From contig CAUJGJ010000263.1 of the NCBI GenBank assembly GCA_963170055.1, forward strand, positions 1,773,900-1,837,899: 64,000 nucleotides of DNA. The letters run 5' to 3'. Positions 1 through 27,616 of the stretch are shown here, piece after piece. The notes under the pieces were generated by a model. That model ran no database searches. It was not told the origin of the DNA and worked only from the letters and a program-made list of their open reading frames with translations. How positions within the stretch are numbered: position 1 is the stretch's first letter; every line of letters begins with the position of its first letter. A program made the position numbers and the translations under genes. The DNA is from Halisarca cf. caerulea (taxonomy: Eukaryota; Porifera; Demospongiae; Chondrillida; Halisarcidae).

Positions 1-117
1 TGCGCAGATGAGAGCGTGTTAAACAAAACACGCATTACAAGACAGAAACCTAACTTGCCATCCACTAAGCACATCCTACAGCTTCACACAACACACACCA
101 GCTGCACCTTCCACAGC

Positions 118-718
118 AGGTACACACTCACTCACCAGCACACACTCCCTCACCAGCACATACACATCCTCACCAGCACACACTCCCTCACCAGCACATA
201 CACACCCTCACCAGCACACACTCCCTCACCAGCACACACCCTCACCAGCACATACACTCCCTCACCAGCACACACCCTCACCAGCATACACTCCCTCACC
301 AGCACATACACTCCCTCACCAGCACATACACTCCCTCACCAGCACACACCCTCACCAGCACACACTCCCTCACCAGCACATACACTCCCTCACCAGCACA
401 TGCACTCCCTCACCAGCACACACTCCCTCACCAGCACACACCCTCACCAGCACACACTCCCTCACCAGTACATACACTCCCTCACCAGCACATACACCTA
501 CACCAGTACATACACACCCTCACCAGTACATACACACCCTCACCAGTACATACACACCCACACCAGTACATACACATCCTCACCAGTACATACACATCCA
601 CACCAGCACATACACTCTCACCAGCACACACTCCCTCACCAGCACACACTCCCTCACCAGCACACACTCCCTCACCAGCACACACTCCCTCACCAGTACA
701 CACACCCTCACCAGCACA
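118..718. repeat. Minisatellite, 15-19 bp unit
   Basis: Tandem units of the form CCTCACCAGCACATACACT run for about 600 bp beside the leftmost visible ATG2 exon. Units vary in length, so open frames across it are by-products. I see no exon in it. Confidence 0.9.
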
Positions 719-728
719 CAAAACTTAC

Positions 729-2303
729 CTGGTTGCAGCAGAGCGGAGTGAAGGTAGAACTGAGGGAAGTTTGAGCATCTGCAAACAAGTTCTCAAGGAG
801 CAAAGCTTTGGAGAACGTGGTCTCAATGTCCACATCAGCTCCACTTTGACTGACCTCCCACTTCACAGTGGACAGCCACACTCTACAGTGGACGAGCATG
901 ATGCAAGCCTTCACCACTAACAACACATCACATCGTGACACAGCAAAGCACAGGACATATGTAGGACACAGGACCTACAGGAGTGAGCCTCAACACAGGA
1001 CAGTGCAAGGAGTGAGCCTCAACACAGGACAGTGCAGGAGTGAGCCTCAACACGGGACAGTGCAGGAGTGAGCCTCAACACAGGACAGTGCAAGGAGTGA
1101 GCCTCAACACAGGACAGTGCAAGGAGTGAGCCTCAACACAGGACAGTACAGGAGTGAGCCTCAACACAGGACAGTGCAAGGAGTGAGCCTCAACACAGGA
1201 CAGTACAGGAGTGAGCCTCAACACAGGACAGTGCAAGGAGTGAGCCTCAACACAGGACAGTGTAAGGAGTGAGCCTCAACACGGGACAGTGCAAGGAGTG
1301 AGCCTCAACACAGGACAGTGCAAGGAGTGAGCCTCAACACAGGACAGTACAGGAGTGAGCCTCAACACAGGACAGTGCAAGGAGTGAGCCTCAACACAGG
1401 ACAGTACAGGAGTGAGCCTCAACACAGGACAGTGCAAGGAGTGAGCCTCAACACAGGACAGTGCAAGGAGTGAGCCTCAACACGGGACAGTGCAAGGAGT
1501 GAGCCTCAACACAGGACAGTGCAAGGAGTGAGCCTCAACACGGGACAGTGCAAGGAGTGAGCCTCAACACAGGACAGTGCAAGGAGTGAGCCTCAACACA
1601 GGACAGTGCAAGGAGTGAGCCTCAACACAGTGGACGAGCATGATGCAAGCCTTCACCACTAACAACACATCACATCGTGACACAGCAAAGCACAGGACAT
1701 ATGTAGGACACAGGACAGTGCAAGGAGTGAGCCTCAACACAGGACAGTGCAGGAGTGAGCCTCAACACAGGACAGTGCAGGAGTGAGCCTCAACACGGGA
1801 CAGTGCAGGAGTGAGCCTCAACACAGGACAGTGCAAGGAGTGAGCCTCAACACAGGACAGTGCAGGAGTGAGCCTCAACACAGGACAGTACAAGGAGTGA
1901 GCCTCAACACAGGACAGTGCAGGAGTGAGCCTCAACACAGGACAGTGCAAGGAGTGAGCCTCAACACAGGACCTACAGGAGGTGATCGGTAGGTACAGCT
2001 GATCCCAGGTCTTCTATGGTTGTCCTGTCCTTCTTGGCATACTGGGCAGCCAAGCTCTTCAGATACTTTGATCTGAGTACATCGTCTCCCTCTATGCTGT
2101 CTTCTCGGGAGTAGGTAGGACCTACTGGTCCTTCCCCACTCCTCACTGACCCAAGGGACTTCCCTAAGCTATCCAAAGCAGGTTCGTGGAGTAGGTCTTG
2201 GTGGATGAGTCCAATGTGTTCTGAGTGTAGTACACTGACTGTCAGTGCACTTAGAGTGAACCGATAAACTGAGGTGTCCTCCTGTAGCAGTGCAGCACAT
2301 GGT

Positions 2304-2367
<64 letters not shown>

Positions 2368-3240
2368 CTTACTGTTAGCATTTGCCACCGTGATGGTGCT
2401 TTTTATAGCATGGTCAAACCAAGTTTATCTCAATTATGCATAACTAAAAACCTTTTGTTGACACCCACCATGTTGTGGACACACCCATCATGTTGTGGAC
2501 ACACCTTCCCTACCGTGGACACCCTCGTTGTTGGCACACCCACCAAGCATCTCCTGTGTTGTAGACACACCCAACAAGCTGTGGACACACCCACCATGCT
2601 ATGGACAAACACCATACTGTGGACAAATCCCCATTCTGTGGACACACCCACCATGCTGTGGACACACCCATCATGTTGTGGACACACCCTCATTCTGTGG
2701 ACACACCCACCATGCTGTGGATGCACACAGAGTGGCTAACCTGAGTCCAGTCTGAGCCTTTGGAGGTCATAGTCTTGGCTGATGTGATGGACGCAGTGGA
2801 AGGGATGGACTCTGACCTCATGCGTGGAGTAGAGGGGAGCAGGGAGCTCTGGATGGAGTGGAACTGATCGCTTCTCAACGATACCTTAGGGGGATTTCCC
2901 AAAGGAGGGAGATCCCCATCGTAGACCGAAGATGTAGTGAGTTCAATGCTGTAGAAAGTGTCTTCAGCAGTCAAATCTGACAGGCTTTGGTTCATGGGAT
3001 CATCATCATCCAGTGGGTGTCGGAAAGGGTCCTGAGCCATCATCTCCCTCTCCTTCAGGACCTTATAGTGATGGTCCATCATCTGACGCTCCAACTGGGA
3101 CTCAAGGTGAGTGTATTCCTGTGATCTGATTGGTCGATTCTTGCCAATCTCGTGAGTTACAGTTTGAGGAGTTTGAGGGGCCAGTGCTGTACAGAGGACA
3201 CCACCAATAGCACAATGGCTGTGACACACACACGCACACG

Positions 3241-3276
<36 letters not shown>

Positions 3277-3303
3277 TACACACATACACACATACACACA
3301 TAA

Positions 3304-3379
<76 letters not shown>

Positions 3380-5947
3380 TCAGCTGCAATTAAAGAGACC
3401 ATCTCTGTCAGACTGCGAAGCTGCTCTGGTGAAAGCAACATATGCATTGCACCACAAAAACCTTCCAACTCAATCTGAAAGAATGAAAAAATCCATGTAC
3501 CTCAAGCCAGCTCAGATGAGAGATAGCAGATAGACAGGAAGGGATGAGCACACAGACAAGAGGGGAGGGGTATACAGACAGGAGGGGAGGGGTATACAGA
3601 TAGGAGGGGAGGGGTACACAGACTGAAGGGGAGGGGTATGCAGATAGGAGGGGAGGGGTACACAGATAGGAGGGGAGGGGTACACATACAGGAGGGGAGG
3701 GGTACACAGACAGGAGGGGAGGGAGGGGTACACAGACAAGAGGGGAGGGGTATACAGACAAGAGGGGAGGGGTACACAGACAGGAGGGGAGGGAGGGGTA
3801 CACAGACAAGAGGGAAGGGGTATACAGACAAGAGGGGAGGGGTACACAGACAGGAGGGGAGGGAGGGGTACACAGACAAGAGGGGAGGGGTATACAGACA
3901 AGAGGGGAGGGGTACACAGACAGGAGGGGAGGGGTACACAGACAGGAGGGGAGGGGTATGCAGATAGGAGGGGAGGGGTACACATATAGGAGGGGAGGGG
4001 TACACAGATAGGAGGGGAGGGGTACACAGACAGGAGGGGAGGGGTACACAGACAGGAGGGGAGGGGTACACAGACAAGAGGGGAGGGGTACACAGACAGG
4101 AGGGGAGGGGTACACAGACAAGAGGGGAGGGTACACAGTTAGGAGGGGAGGGGTACACAGACAGGAGGGGAGGGATATACAGACAGAAGGGGAGGGGTAC
4201 ACAGACAGGAGGGGAGGGGCATACATACCTTGTGTCCTGGGACCTCCTCCTGTTGTTTCACTTTGAGCTGAACTTCTACCTTGTCCGTTGCCATGGCAAA
4301 CAGGGACCAGTGAACTTGGTCCCTGTAGGTTTGTGTGGTGTTCTGGGAGGAGTGTTCACTGAACTCTTGGCTCCTGAACATGTTAGTGGCCATGTCTGTG
4401 TTGACTGGAGGAAGTGGACTATCACTGAACTCCAGACTAGGCTGAACCAGCCGAAGGACTTTAGTGGCAAATGGTCTTATTAAAAGCACATCTTCCTCCT
4501 TGTCATCATCAGTGTTGGCTGTGCTGTTTGCTTCTTCTCGAATGCAATCAAAGAACTCCACCCTAATAGCAGAAGAGGTGGGTGTGGCATAAGGAGGGGT
4601 GGAGGTGGGTGTGATACGCGGAGGGGTGGGTGTGGTACAAGGAGGGGCAGACATAGTAGAATAGACAATGTTGACACTAACTTGTGAATGTTAACTCTGA
4701 TGGCAAACTCCCTTCTTCTATCCGAGGACGGCTGTCTAATAATGAACTTAATGTTTGTAATGGATACTTTCAAGCGATCCAGAACTGCAAGAGAATGGGT
4801 TAAGGTAAAGACAACTTTGTCCCATAACAGAGAACATTTCATGCTGATTCCAGAAATGCAATCTATTTTATATGTTACACGTACTTTGATGACATATTAG
4901 GTACGTCATTAGAGAACATTGTATGGTGTGAGAAAATGTCACACACACATGCACGCATGCATGCACGCACGCACGCACACATACACACACACACTATGCT
5001 GAATGGCTTTAGCCAAAGCATCCACTCCTCCATAGTTGTCGTCCATGTTAACCTCTTCTTCAGTGACTTCTGATGCTATGTCCATGCTGTTGAGGGAAAG
5101 GGTCAAATCATTCCAGATAAAATGATCACAGAAATATTCTCCAAACCTTGTCTGCCCAGTGCTGACCAGGAGTGAATCTGTTAGCGACACTGGAGGATTG
5201 ATGTAAGACCGGGTACCACACACAACACTGAGATGTTCTGCACACTCAAGACCCACTCTGACCACTGATGTTCTGCACACTCAAGACCCACTCTGACCAC
5301 TGATGTTCTGCACACTCAAGACCCACTCTGACCACTGATGTTCTGCACACTCAAGACCCACTCTGACCACTGATGTTCTGCACACTCAAGACCCACTCTG
5401 ACCACTGATGTTCTGCACACTCAAGACCCACTCTGACCACTGGTTAACTAACTTCCATTGATATTAGGTGTGTCCTTGCGAGAGCGGAAGCCTACTTCGA
5501 GGGTAATCCCCTGGATGTCCACAGAACAGTTCTCTCTCATCAGAGCCATCCATGGAACAGTCACAGAGATGTGACTCATCACTCCACTCTCCACGTACAC
5601 AGGAGCGTGTACTTCCTCCAATGTCGCATTCAGAACCTGAAGAACATCAGGACAGCAAGCCCACACATCAGTACAGGAGTGAATGACAAGCGTTTGGATG
5701 AAGGGAGGGTTTCAAGACTACTATTGAGTCGTGTTAGCCTTAGCTCACACAGTCTGCCTAAGACACTCACTTCTGCACTCAAACGGACATTTTCGACTTT
5801 ACAGGAGCCATTGGCCAAGTCAATCGTCATCCCGTCCAACTCTAACTTCTGGTCTAAATACTTTCCTAAATATCTATTCAGCAAAGCACGGCATGCTCTT
5901 TTCTTTATAGAGTCTGTCCAGCTGAAGTTGAACCATTTCCAGACCAT
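729..5947 (-). CDS. ATG2: Autophagy-related lipid transfer protein ATG2 (5' part; 3' end outside window)
   Basis: ATG2 is a rod-like chorein-family protein that moves phospholipid from the ER to the growing autophagosome. The start (5945-5947) opens with a Trp-rich stretch ([10 protein letters not shown]), then [19 protein letters not shown], the N-terminal chorein signature of animal ATG2. Exon 1 is 5771-5947 and ends in a gtgagt donor. Exon 2 (to about 5460) carries [20 protein letters not shown], which matches ATG2 just after the chorein cap. Further coding blocks lie near 4990-5210, 4680-4800, 4230-4585, 3378-3477, 2740-3160, 1985-2175 and 729-882. The block ending at 3378 ([15 protein letters not shown]) matches the ATG2A segment GSLHLLLTPRQL from memory. 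Each intron holds a minisatellite or CA tract. Only the first third or so of the protein is visible. Exon edges not given exactly are approximate. Confidence 0.9.
972..1974. repeat. Minisatellite, 27-29 bp unit, with internal duplicated block
   Basis: Units carrying GAGTGAGCCTCAACACAGGA repeat about 35 times inside an ATG2 intron. The array is interrupted near 1629-1714 by a copy of the unique sequence that also lies at about 890-972, next to the exon. A block containing unique sequence and array was therefore duplicated. Confidence 0.9.
2308..2365. repeat. (CA)n microsatellite
   Basis: An uninterrupted dinucleotide tract of about 58 bp in an ATG2 intron. Confidence 0.95.
2459..2725. repeat. 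Minisatellite, about 20 bp unit
   Basis: Degenerate units around CCACCATGCTGTGGACACAC fill the intron left of the ATG2 exon at about 2740-3160. Confidence 0.85.
3222..3377. repeat. (CA)n microsatellite abutting an ATG2 splice donor
   Basis: A CA tract on the plus strand, so (GT)n in the ATG2 transcript. It begins directly at the 5' splice site: the exon ends at 3378 and the intron starts GTGTGTG. Confidence 0.9.
3537..4223. repeat. Minisatellite, 22 bp G-rich unit
   Basis: About 30 copies of ACACAGACAGGAGGGGAGGG-type units, some shortened, in an ATG2 intron. The plus strand carries repeated runs of three or four G and could form G-quadruplexes. The ATG2 pre-mRNA would carry the C-rich strand. 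Confidence 0.9.
4938..4993. repeat. CA/GCAC simple repeat
   Basis: A mixed CACA, GCATGCAC and GCACGCAC tract in an ATG2 intron. Confidence 0.85.
5224..5441. repeat. Minisatellite, 35 bp unit
   Basis: About six near-identical copies of a 35 bp unit containing GATGTTCTGCACACTCAAGA, between ATG2 exons 2 and 3. Confidence 0.92.
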
Positions 5948-6392
5948 TTCAAGGCAAGACAAGTACGAGCTATTTGAGTTTCTTAGTTTGTGTACATTCG
6001 CCAACACGGCATCACTGTCACATGAGGAAAATCCCCTTGTTACTATATATTATACGTAATAATCATAAACCCGTAGATTCAATAAAAATGGCTACCGATT
6101 GCAGCAACTGCACCACATGCATACGTCTGTACATGTACATGTGTACGCACGGATAATTGTATCGCTTGCTAGTAGCTAGGGAGTACGTACAAAAGTTCAC
6201 AAATACAGCTTCAGATCCAGCAGGCATGTGACACTTAATACTTCTCATTTATAACTAAACTTCGAGTTTTGTAAAGAAGAAGATCGTCGAAGGTCGCAAA
6301 TCACCTTTTTGAATGGTCATTTCAATTTCTTCACTGAGATTCGCAATGCATGGCAACTGCTCATGGTTTACGTGGAATTTTTTGTCGTCACG
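5948..6392. other. Intergenic region, ATG2 5' flank
   Basis: This AT-rich spacer separates the ATG2 start from the first ATG of the WD40-like locus on the other strand. It probably holds both promoters. I see no TATA box or other clear element. Confidence 0.5.
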
Positions 6393-6671
6393 ATGACCCC
6401 TAGATGTAGACTACTGCAAACCCTGAGAGGACACTGTTGATCTCCTTGGATCTTGGCCTTCCATATGGCCACCCAACCAACGAGCCCCGCACCTCTTCAT
6501 CTCTGGCCCAATGTGCGGGGAAACTCAGACTATGGGATGTACTCACAGGTGAATACTTGTCTACTTGGTGCGGGCAAGAGGAGCTCCGGTGTGTTCAATA
6601 TCCTTTGGCCCAGTACATCCCAACCTCTTGCTGGCTTGTACAGCAGGACATGCAATTGTTTTGCTTTATTG

Positions 6672-6949
6672 AACGCCGTGTGAATTGTACGCAGTGTGAA
6701 TTGTACGCCGTGTGAATTGTATGCAGTGTGAATTGTACGCCGTGTGAATTGTACGCAGTGTGAATTGTACGCAGTGGGAATTGTACGCAGTGGGAATTGT
6801 ACGCAGTGTGAATTGTACGCAGTGGGAATTGTACGCAGTGGGAATTGTACGCAGTGTGAATTGAACGCCGTGTGAATTGTACGCAGTGTGAATTGTACGC
6901 CATGTGAATTGTACGCAGTGTGAATTGTACGCCGTGTGAATTGTACGCA
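6672..6949. repeat. Minisatellite, 16 bp unit
   Basis: About 17 copies of GTGTGAATTGTACGCA-type units interrupt the WD40-like locus. Confidence 0.92.
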
Positions 6950-7295
6950 GTACATGTACAATGCAGAGAAGAGTCAGTTTCGACAGCACTAGCTCTCTGT
7001 GAATGATGGCTTGTACTGTGTTACCTCTGAAGGCGATGACAATGTTTAGGCTCTCTATCAGCTAAGAACACTTCCCCTGTACTGCGCCTAGCATAGGGTT
7101 CTGGTCATGTCAACTCACTCAAGACATTGGTTAGTGATGCACTTGTGTCTGGCCCGGAGTCTTGTTGCATTCCTTACCTTCTTTTACTTCCCCTCCCCAT
7201 GCAATAGTGGTGATTTCCCTTCAGCCCAACATCCTGGAGCAGGTAATAGCACGATGCTGTCTACCCGATCTTGGGTTCCATCCTCATCTCGTACT

Positions 7296-7588
7296 CCACC
7301 CTCCCAACCCCCCTCTTGTACTCCACCCCTCCCAACCCCCCTCTTGTACTCCACCCCTCCCAACCCCCGTCTTGTACTCCACCCTCCCAACCCCCATCTT
7401 GAACTCCACCCTCCCAACCCCCGTCTTGTACTCCACCCCTCCCAACCCCCGTCTTGTACTCCACCCTCCCAACCCCCGTCTTGTACTCCACCCCTCCCAA
7501 CTCCCATCTTGTACTCCACCCTCCCAACCCCCGTCTTGTACTCCACCCTCCCAACCCCCGTCTTGTACTCCACCCTCCCAACCCTTGT
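7296..7588. repeat. Minisatellite, 27-28 bp C-rich unit
   Basis: About 11 copies of a unit with CCCAACCCCCGTCTTGTACT. It lies between a gtaata donor near 7242 and the last coding pieces of the WD40-like locus, so it is probably intronic. Confidence 0.9.
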
Positions 7589-7756
7589 TTGGAATTAAAC
7601 CATGAGGTACAAGCTAGGGTGATCAAAACCTTGTGGGAGAAGTATCCCCTTGTGGAGACCACAGATCTGCTCAGTATGTTATTTTTCTTCCCCTCACACA
7701 CATTGGGTGTGGCATGTGGCATTTCCACAGGTGATGTCTGGATAGCCATCCCATAG

Positions 7757-8138
7757 CAGACACTTGAGACATGGATTTTAAATTGTATTAATTTTGTAAA
7801 TCTGGTGTTTTTATTGCTTCAATAGTTCTCCATTCACCCATTGCCATTCAGTCCAGGTACAAATCCTTCCATTAATAGCTGACACCAAAGCTTAATACAA
7901 CATTAAAGATCATAAGATATAGAATACACTAACAATAACATGTTCTCACTATCTCATGTACAGGCATTTACACAAAATAAAATTACAATAATATTAATAT
8001 AGTAACATGGCTATAGACACCATGCACACACTAAAGACATACAAAATAATACTTTATCACACCAGGGCCTGACAGGACGAGACAAACCAAAAGCACATAA
8101 GTTAGGTAATTGCACAGCCCTTTGATGTAACACGACTA
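7757..8138. other. Shared 3' flank of the WD40-like locus and PPP2R5
   Basis: An AT-rich spacer between convergent stops. The minus strand carries AATAAA at about 7807-7812, which could serve PPP2R5. Nothing else stands out. Confidence 0.5.
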
Positions 8139-16383
<8,245 letters not shown>

Positions 16384-16747
16384 TTTTGCACGATCATTCG
16401 AGAGACTTTGATCCAGTCGCTTTAGTACAAAAGTCACTCACGCCACATGCAAAAAAAATCCAGAGCTTTCAGAAACGCTTAATAGAGGATTCCTGCGGCT
16501 AAATAACGCGGTTTTAATAACTATTTTTACCAAGGACTTCTCTGCTAAGCCTACAAAGTGATCCCTCAGGACGCCATATTTTAGTCGAAGTGGGTGCAGT
16601 GCATGACGTCACGAGCACTCCCCTCTCATTGGCCAACGAAAACGCGCCAAATACAAGCTCGAGAAAGATGTTAATCTTTCTAAAAACGTACATTGTAAGA
16701 GTGAAATGACAATGATATTTAAGGATGAACATAAAACACAGCGGCTG

Positions 16748-19897
<3,150 letters not shown>

Positions 19898-20135
19898 ACC
19901 CGTCTTCTTCAGGGACCCATGAAGAGCGGTTACAGAGTGAAGGAAAGACCGACAATGGCTTTCACGGAAATGCACAACAAGAGATCCTTGTGACCATCAC
20001 GTGAATGTTTTACTTTCTAGTTCAATTGTGAAATTGAAGTGGAAACGTTGTCATTGTGGAGGTAAGTCTTTTGTCCAGATCTTTAGCCTCTTTAGTGTGT
20101 AGCGCGTGTTTCATTCCCGTACCATTAGATTGACA
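19898..20135. promoter_or_regulatory. Bidirectional promoter region RUNDC1/ATP5MJ
   Basis: The 238 bp between divergent start codons must hold both 5' ends. Inferred from geometry; no TATA box seen. Confidence 0.5.
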
Positions 20136-20481
20136 ATGGTTCTAGCAAGCCTAGTTAATCGAATAAAGCCAGCATTGCCTTTCTTTAAGCCAATCAGAGC
20201 AATTTTAGTGGGTTTCTTAATAACGGGTTATGCTATCTACAAAATACCCATTTCAGGTAAGAAATTTTTTTGTTGCTTTGTGTAAAGTATCCCCATCGAT
20301 TCTTAATGTATTCTCTTTATTCTGAGCAGCTGAAGCAAAGGCTAACTCAAGTGAGTACCCTATAACTAATGTACTCCTTCCTAAATTATTATATATAATC
20401 GTTGCTAAGTATAGTCACGTGACTTGTGTGTTTTAATTTCATGCAGAGTTTCTTCACCCGGACCTGGACGACCACCACTGA
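20136..20481 (+). CDS. ATP5MJ: ATP synthase 6.8 kDa proteolipid subunit (ATP5MJ/MLQ)
   Basis: A 58-residue gene in three exons (20136-20256, 20330-20350, 20447-20481) with GT-AG introns that join in frame. The protein starts MVLASLVNRIKPALPFFKPI, has one membrane segment at about residues 21-38 ending YAIYKI, and ends HPDLDDHH. The human proteolipid is also 58 residues, with the same layout (MKPYY, then a membrane helix with GFIVYKI, then a short tail ending GHH). This subunit sits in the membrane part of mitochondrial ATP synthase and helps hold dimers together. The gene is easily missed because no exon exceeds 125 bp. It is divergent from RUNDC1. Confidence 0.82.
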
Positions 20482-21473
20482 GCTGAGAGAGGGAGCAGAA
20501 GCATGTCTATTGCTTAGTTGCTTGTGAACAGATGTAATGCAGTAACCGTTTGTATGCCATGGTGCATAACTCATTGCATGTAGCAGAATGCTTGGGTATT
20601 ATTGCATGAAGTGAACATAGACTAACACATACTAGCAGAGTATACATAGGGGGGTTGCATTGCGTATATTTGGAGATGCAGATATTACTGGCTTTGAGCA
20701 GCACTTGGATTGGAAGTTAGTCTGGCGCACGTAGACATGACTAGTCTTATAGAACCAGATGGCCATTTTTGCCTCCTTTACATGAGACTGACATCATGTT
20801 GCCAAGCAATGGCATCAGTCCTCGAGAAATCTAAAGTCTGGTTCCATGAGACTAAGCTAATAGACCCCTTCGCTCCATTTCTATGACATAATCTATTGGT
20901 CTTTGTTGCCTTTCCAGCTGGTTACGCCAGTCACCTCGAGAGCTAGTAGGTCTGGCTACATCAGACTATATATGACTGTGCTGTGTGGATCAACTTAGGC
21001 GGGAAAGAATCTAATATTTTATAATTAACTCTATCTTGTGTCATTAATAGCATTCCATACTGTGTGTATGTGCATAATATCTGCATATAGTTGTATCACC
21101 CGGAGGTACTTGTGGCAGTGTGTATCACCCGGAGGTACTTGTGGCAGTGTGTATCACCCGGAGGTACTTGTGGCAGTGTGTATGACCCAGAGGTACTTGT
21201 GGCAGTGTGTATCACCCGGAGGTACTTGTGGCAGTGTGTATCACCCGGAGGTACTTGTGGCAGTGTGTAGACATCTATAAATGTTCAATAGATTATGCAG
21301 TTGAGGAGGTGTGGTCTTGAGAGTAGTTTATGAACTGCCTTGCACACTCTGTGAGGAAAAGGGTCACATCTCAGCCTCCACTAATGTCCTGGCTTGCACT
21401 GAGAGAACAGTAGGCTATCAAGCCACCCACACCTAATACATAAACATAATCTGCATGCATGCACAAGAACAGG
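20482..21473. other. Intergenic region between ATP5MJ and NUP133 3' ends
   Basis: About 1 kb between convergent stops. It holds an imperfect inverted pair of CTAGTCTTATAGAACCAGA near 20740 and its relative near 20850, a hairpin GTCTGGCTACATCAGAC near 20952, and the 27 bp array at 21098-21266. I see no gene. Confidence 0.6.
21098..21266. repeat. Minisatellite, 27 bp unit
   Basis: Six copies of GTATCACCCGGAGGTACTTG plus TGGCAGT. The unit is nine codons long, so it leaves a long open frame that is not a gene. Confidence 0.92.
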
Positions 21474-27570
<6,097 letters not shown>

Positions 27571-27616
27571 ATTCGTAGGCTAGCGCCAAATAGGGGAACA
27601 CCCTACGCGGACTAAA
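27571..27616. promoter_or_regulatory. Bidirectional promoter region NUP133/DNPH1
   Basis: Only 46 bp separate the two divergent start codons, so both promoters and both leaders share this short region or overlap the neighbouring exons. Confidence 0.6.

Larger units (their letters stand above)
6393..7756 (+). pseudogene. WD40-repeat-like locus, apparently frameshifted
   Basis: From 6393 the sequence reads CRLLQTLRGH, a typical start of a WD40 blade. About 120 bp later another frame reads GKLRLWDVLTGEYL, a typical blade end. The two cannot be joined in one frame: I need at least two shifts near 6438 and 6515, and no GT-AG intron fits. Downstream, a fragment NDGLYCVTSEGDDN near 6995 and SGHVNSLKTLVSDALVSG near 7100 also look WD40-like. 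Near 7590-7680 a frame ending TLWEKYPLVETTDLL runs to a gtatgt donor, and a short last exon (SDVWIAIP, stop 7754-7756) follows a cacag acceptor. It could be a decayed gene or a real gene with assembly indels. I cannot assign the family. Confidence 0.35.

Noticed and set aside
19898..19975. Upstream extension of RUNDC1 to 19975
   Set aside because: That position is GTG, not ATG; the first in-frame ATG is at 19897.
21038..21280. 80-codon plus-strand frame
   Set aside because: A product of the 27 bp minisatellite after ATP5MJ.
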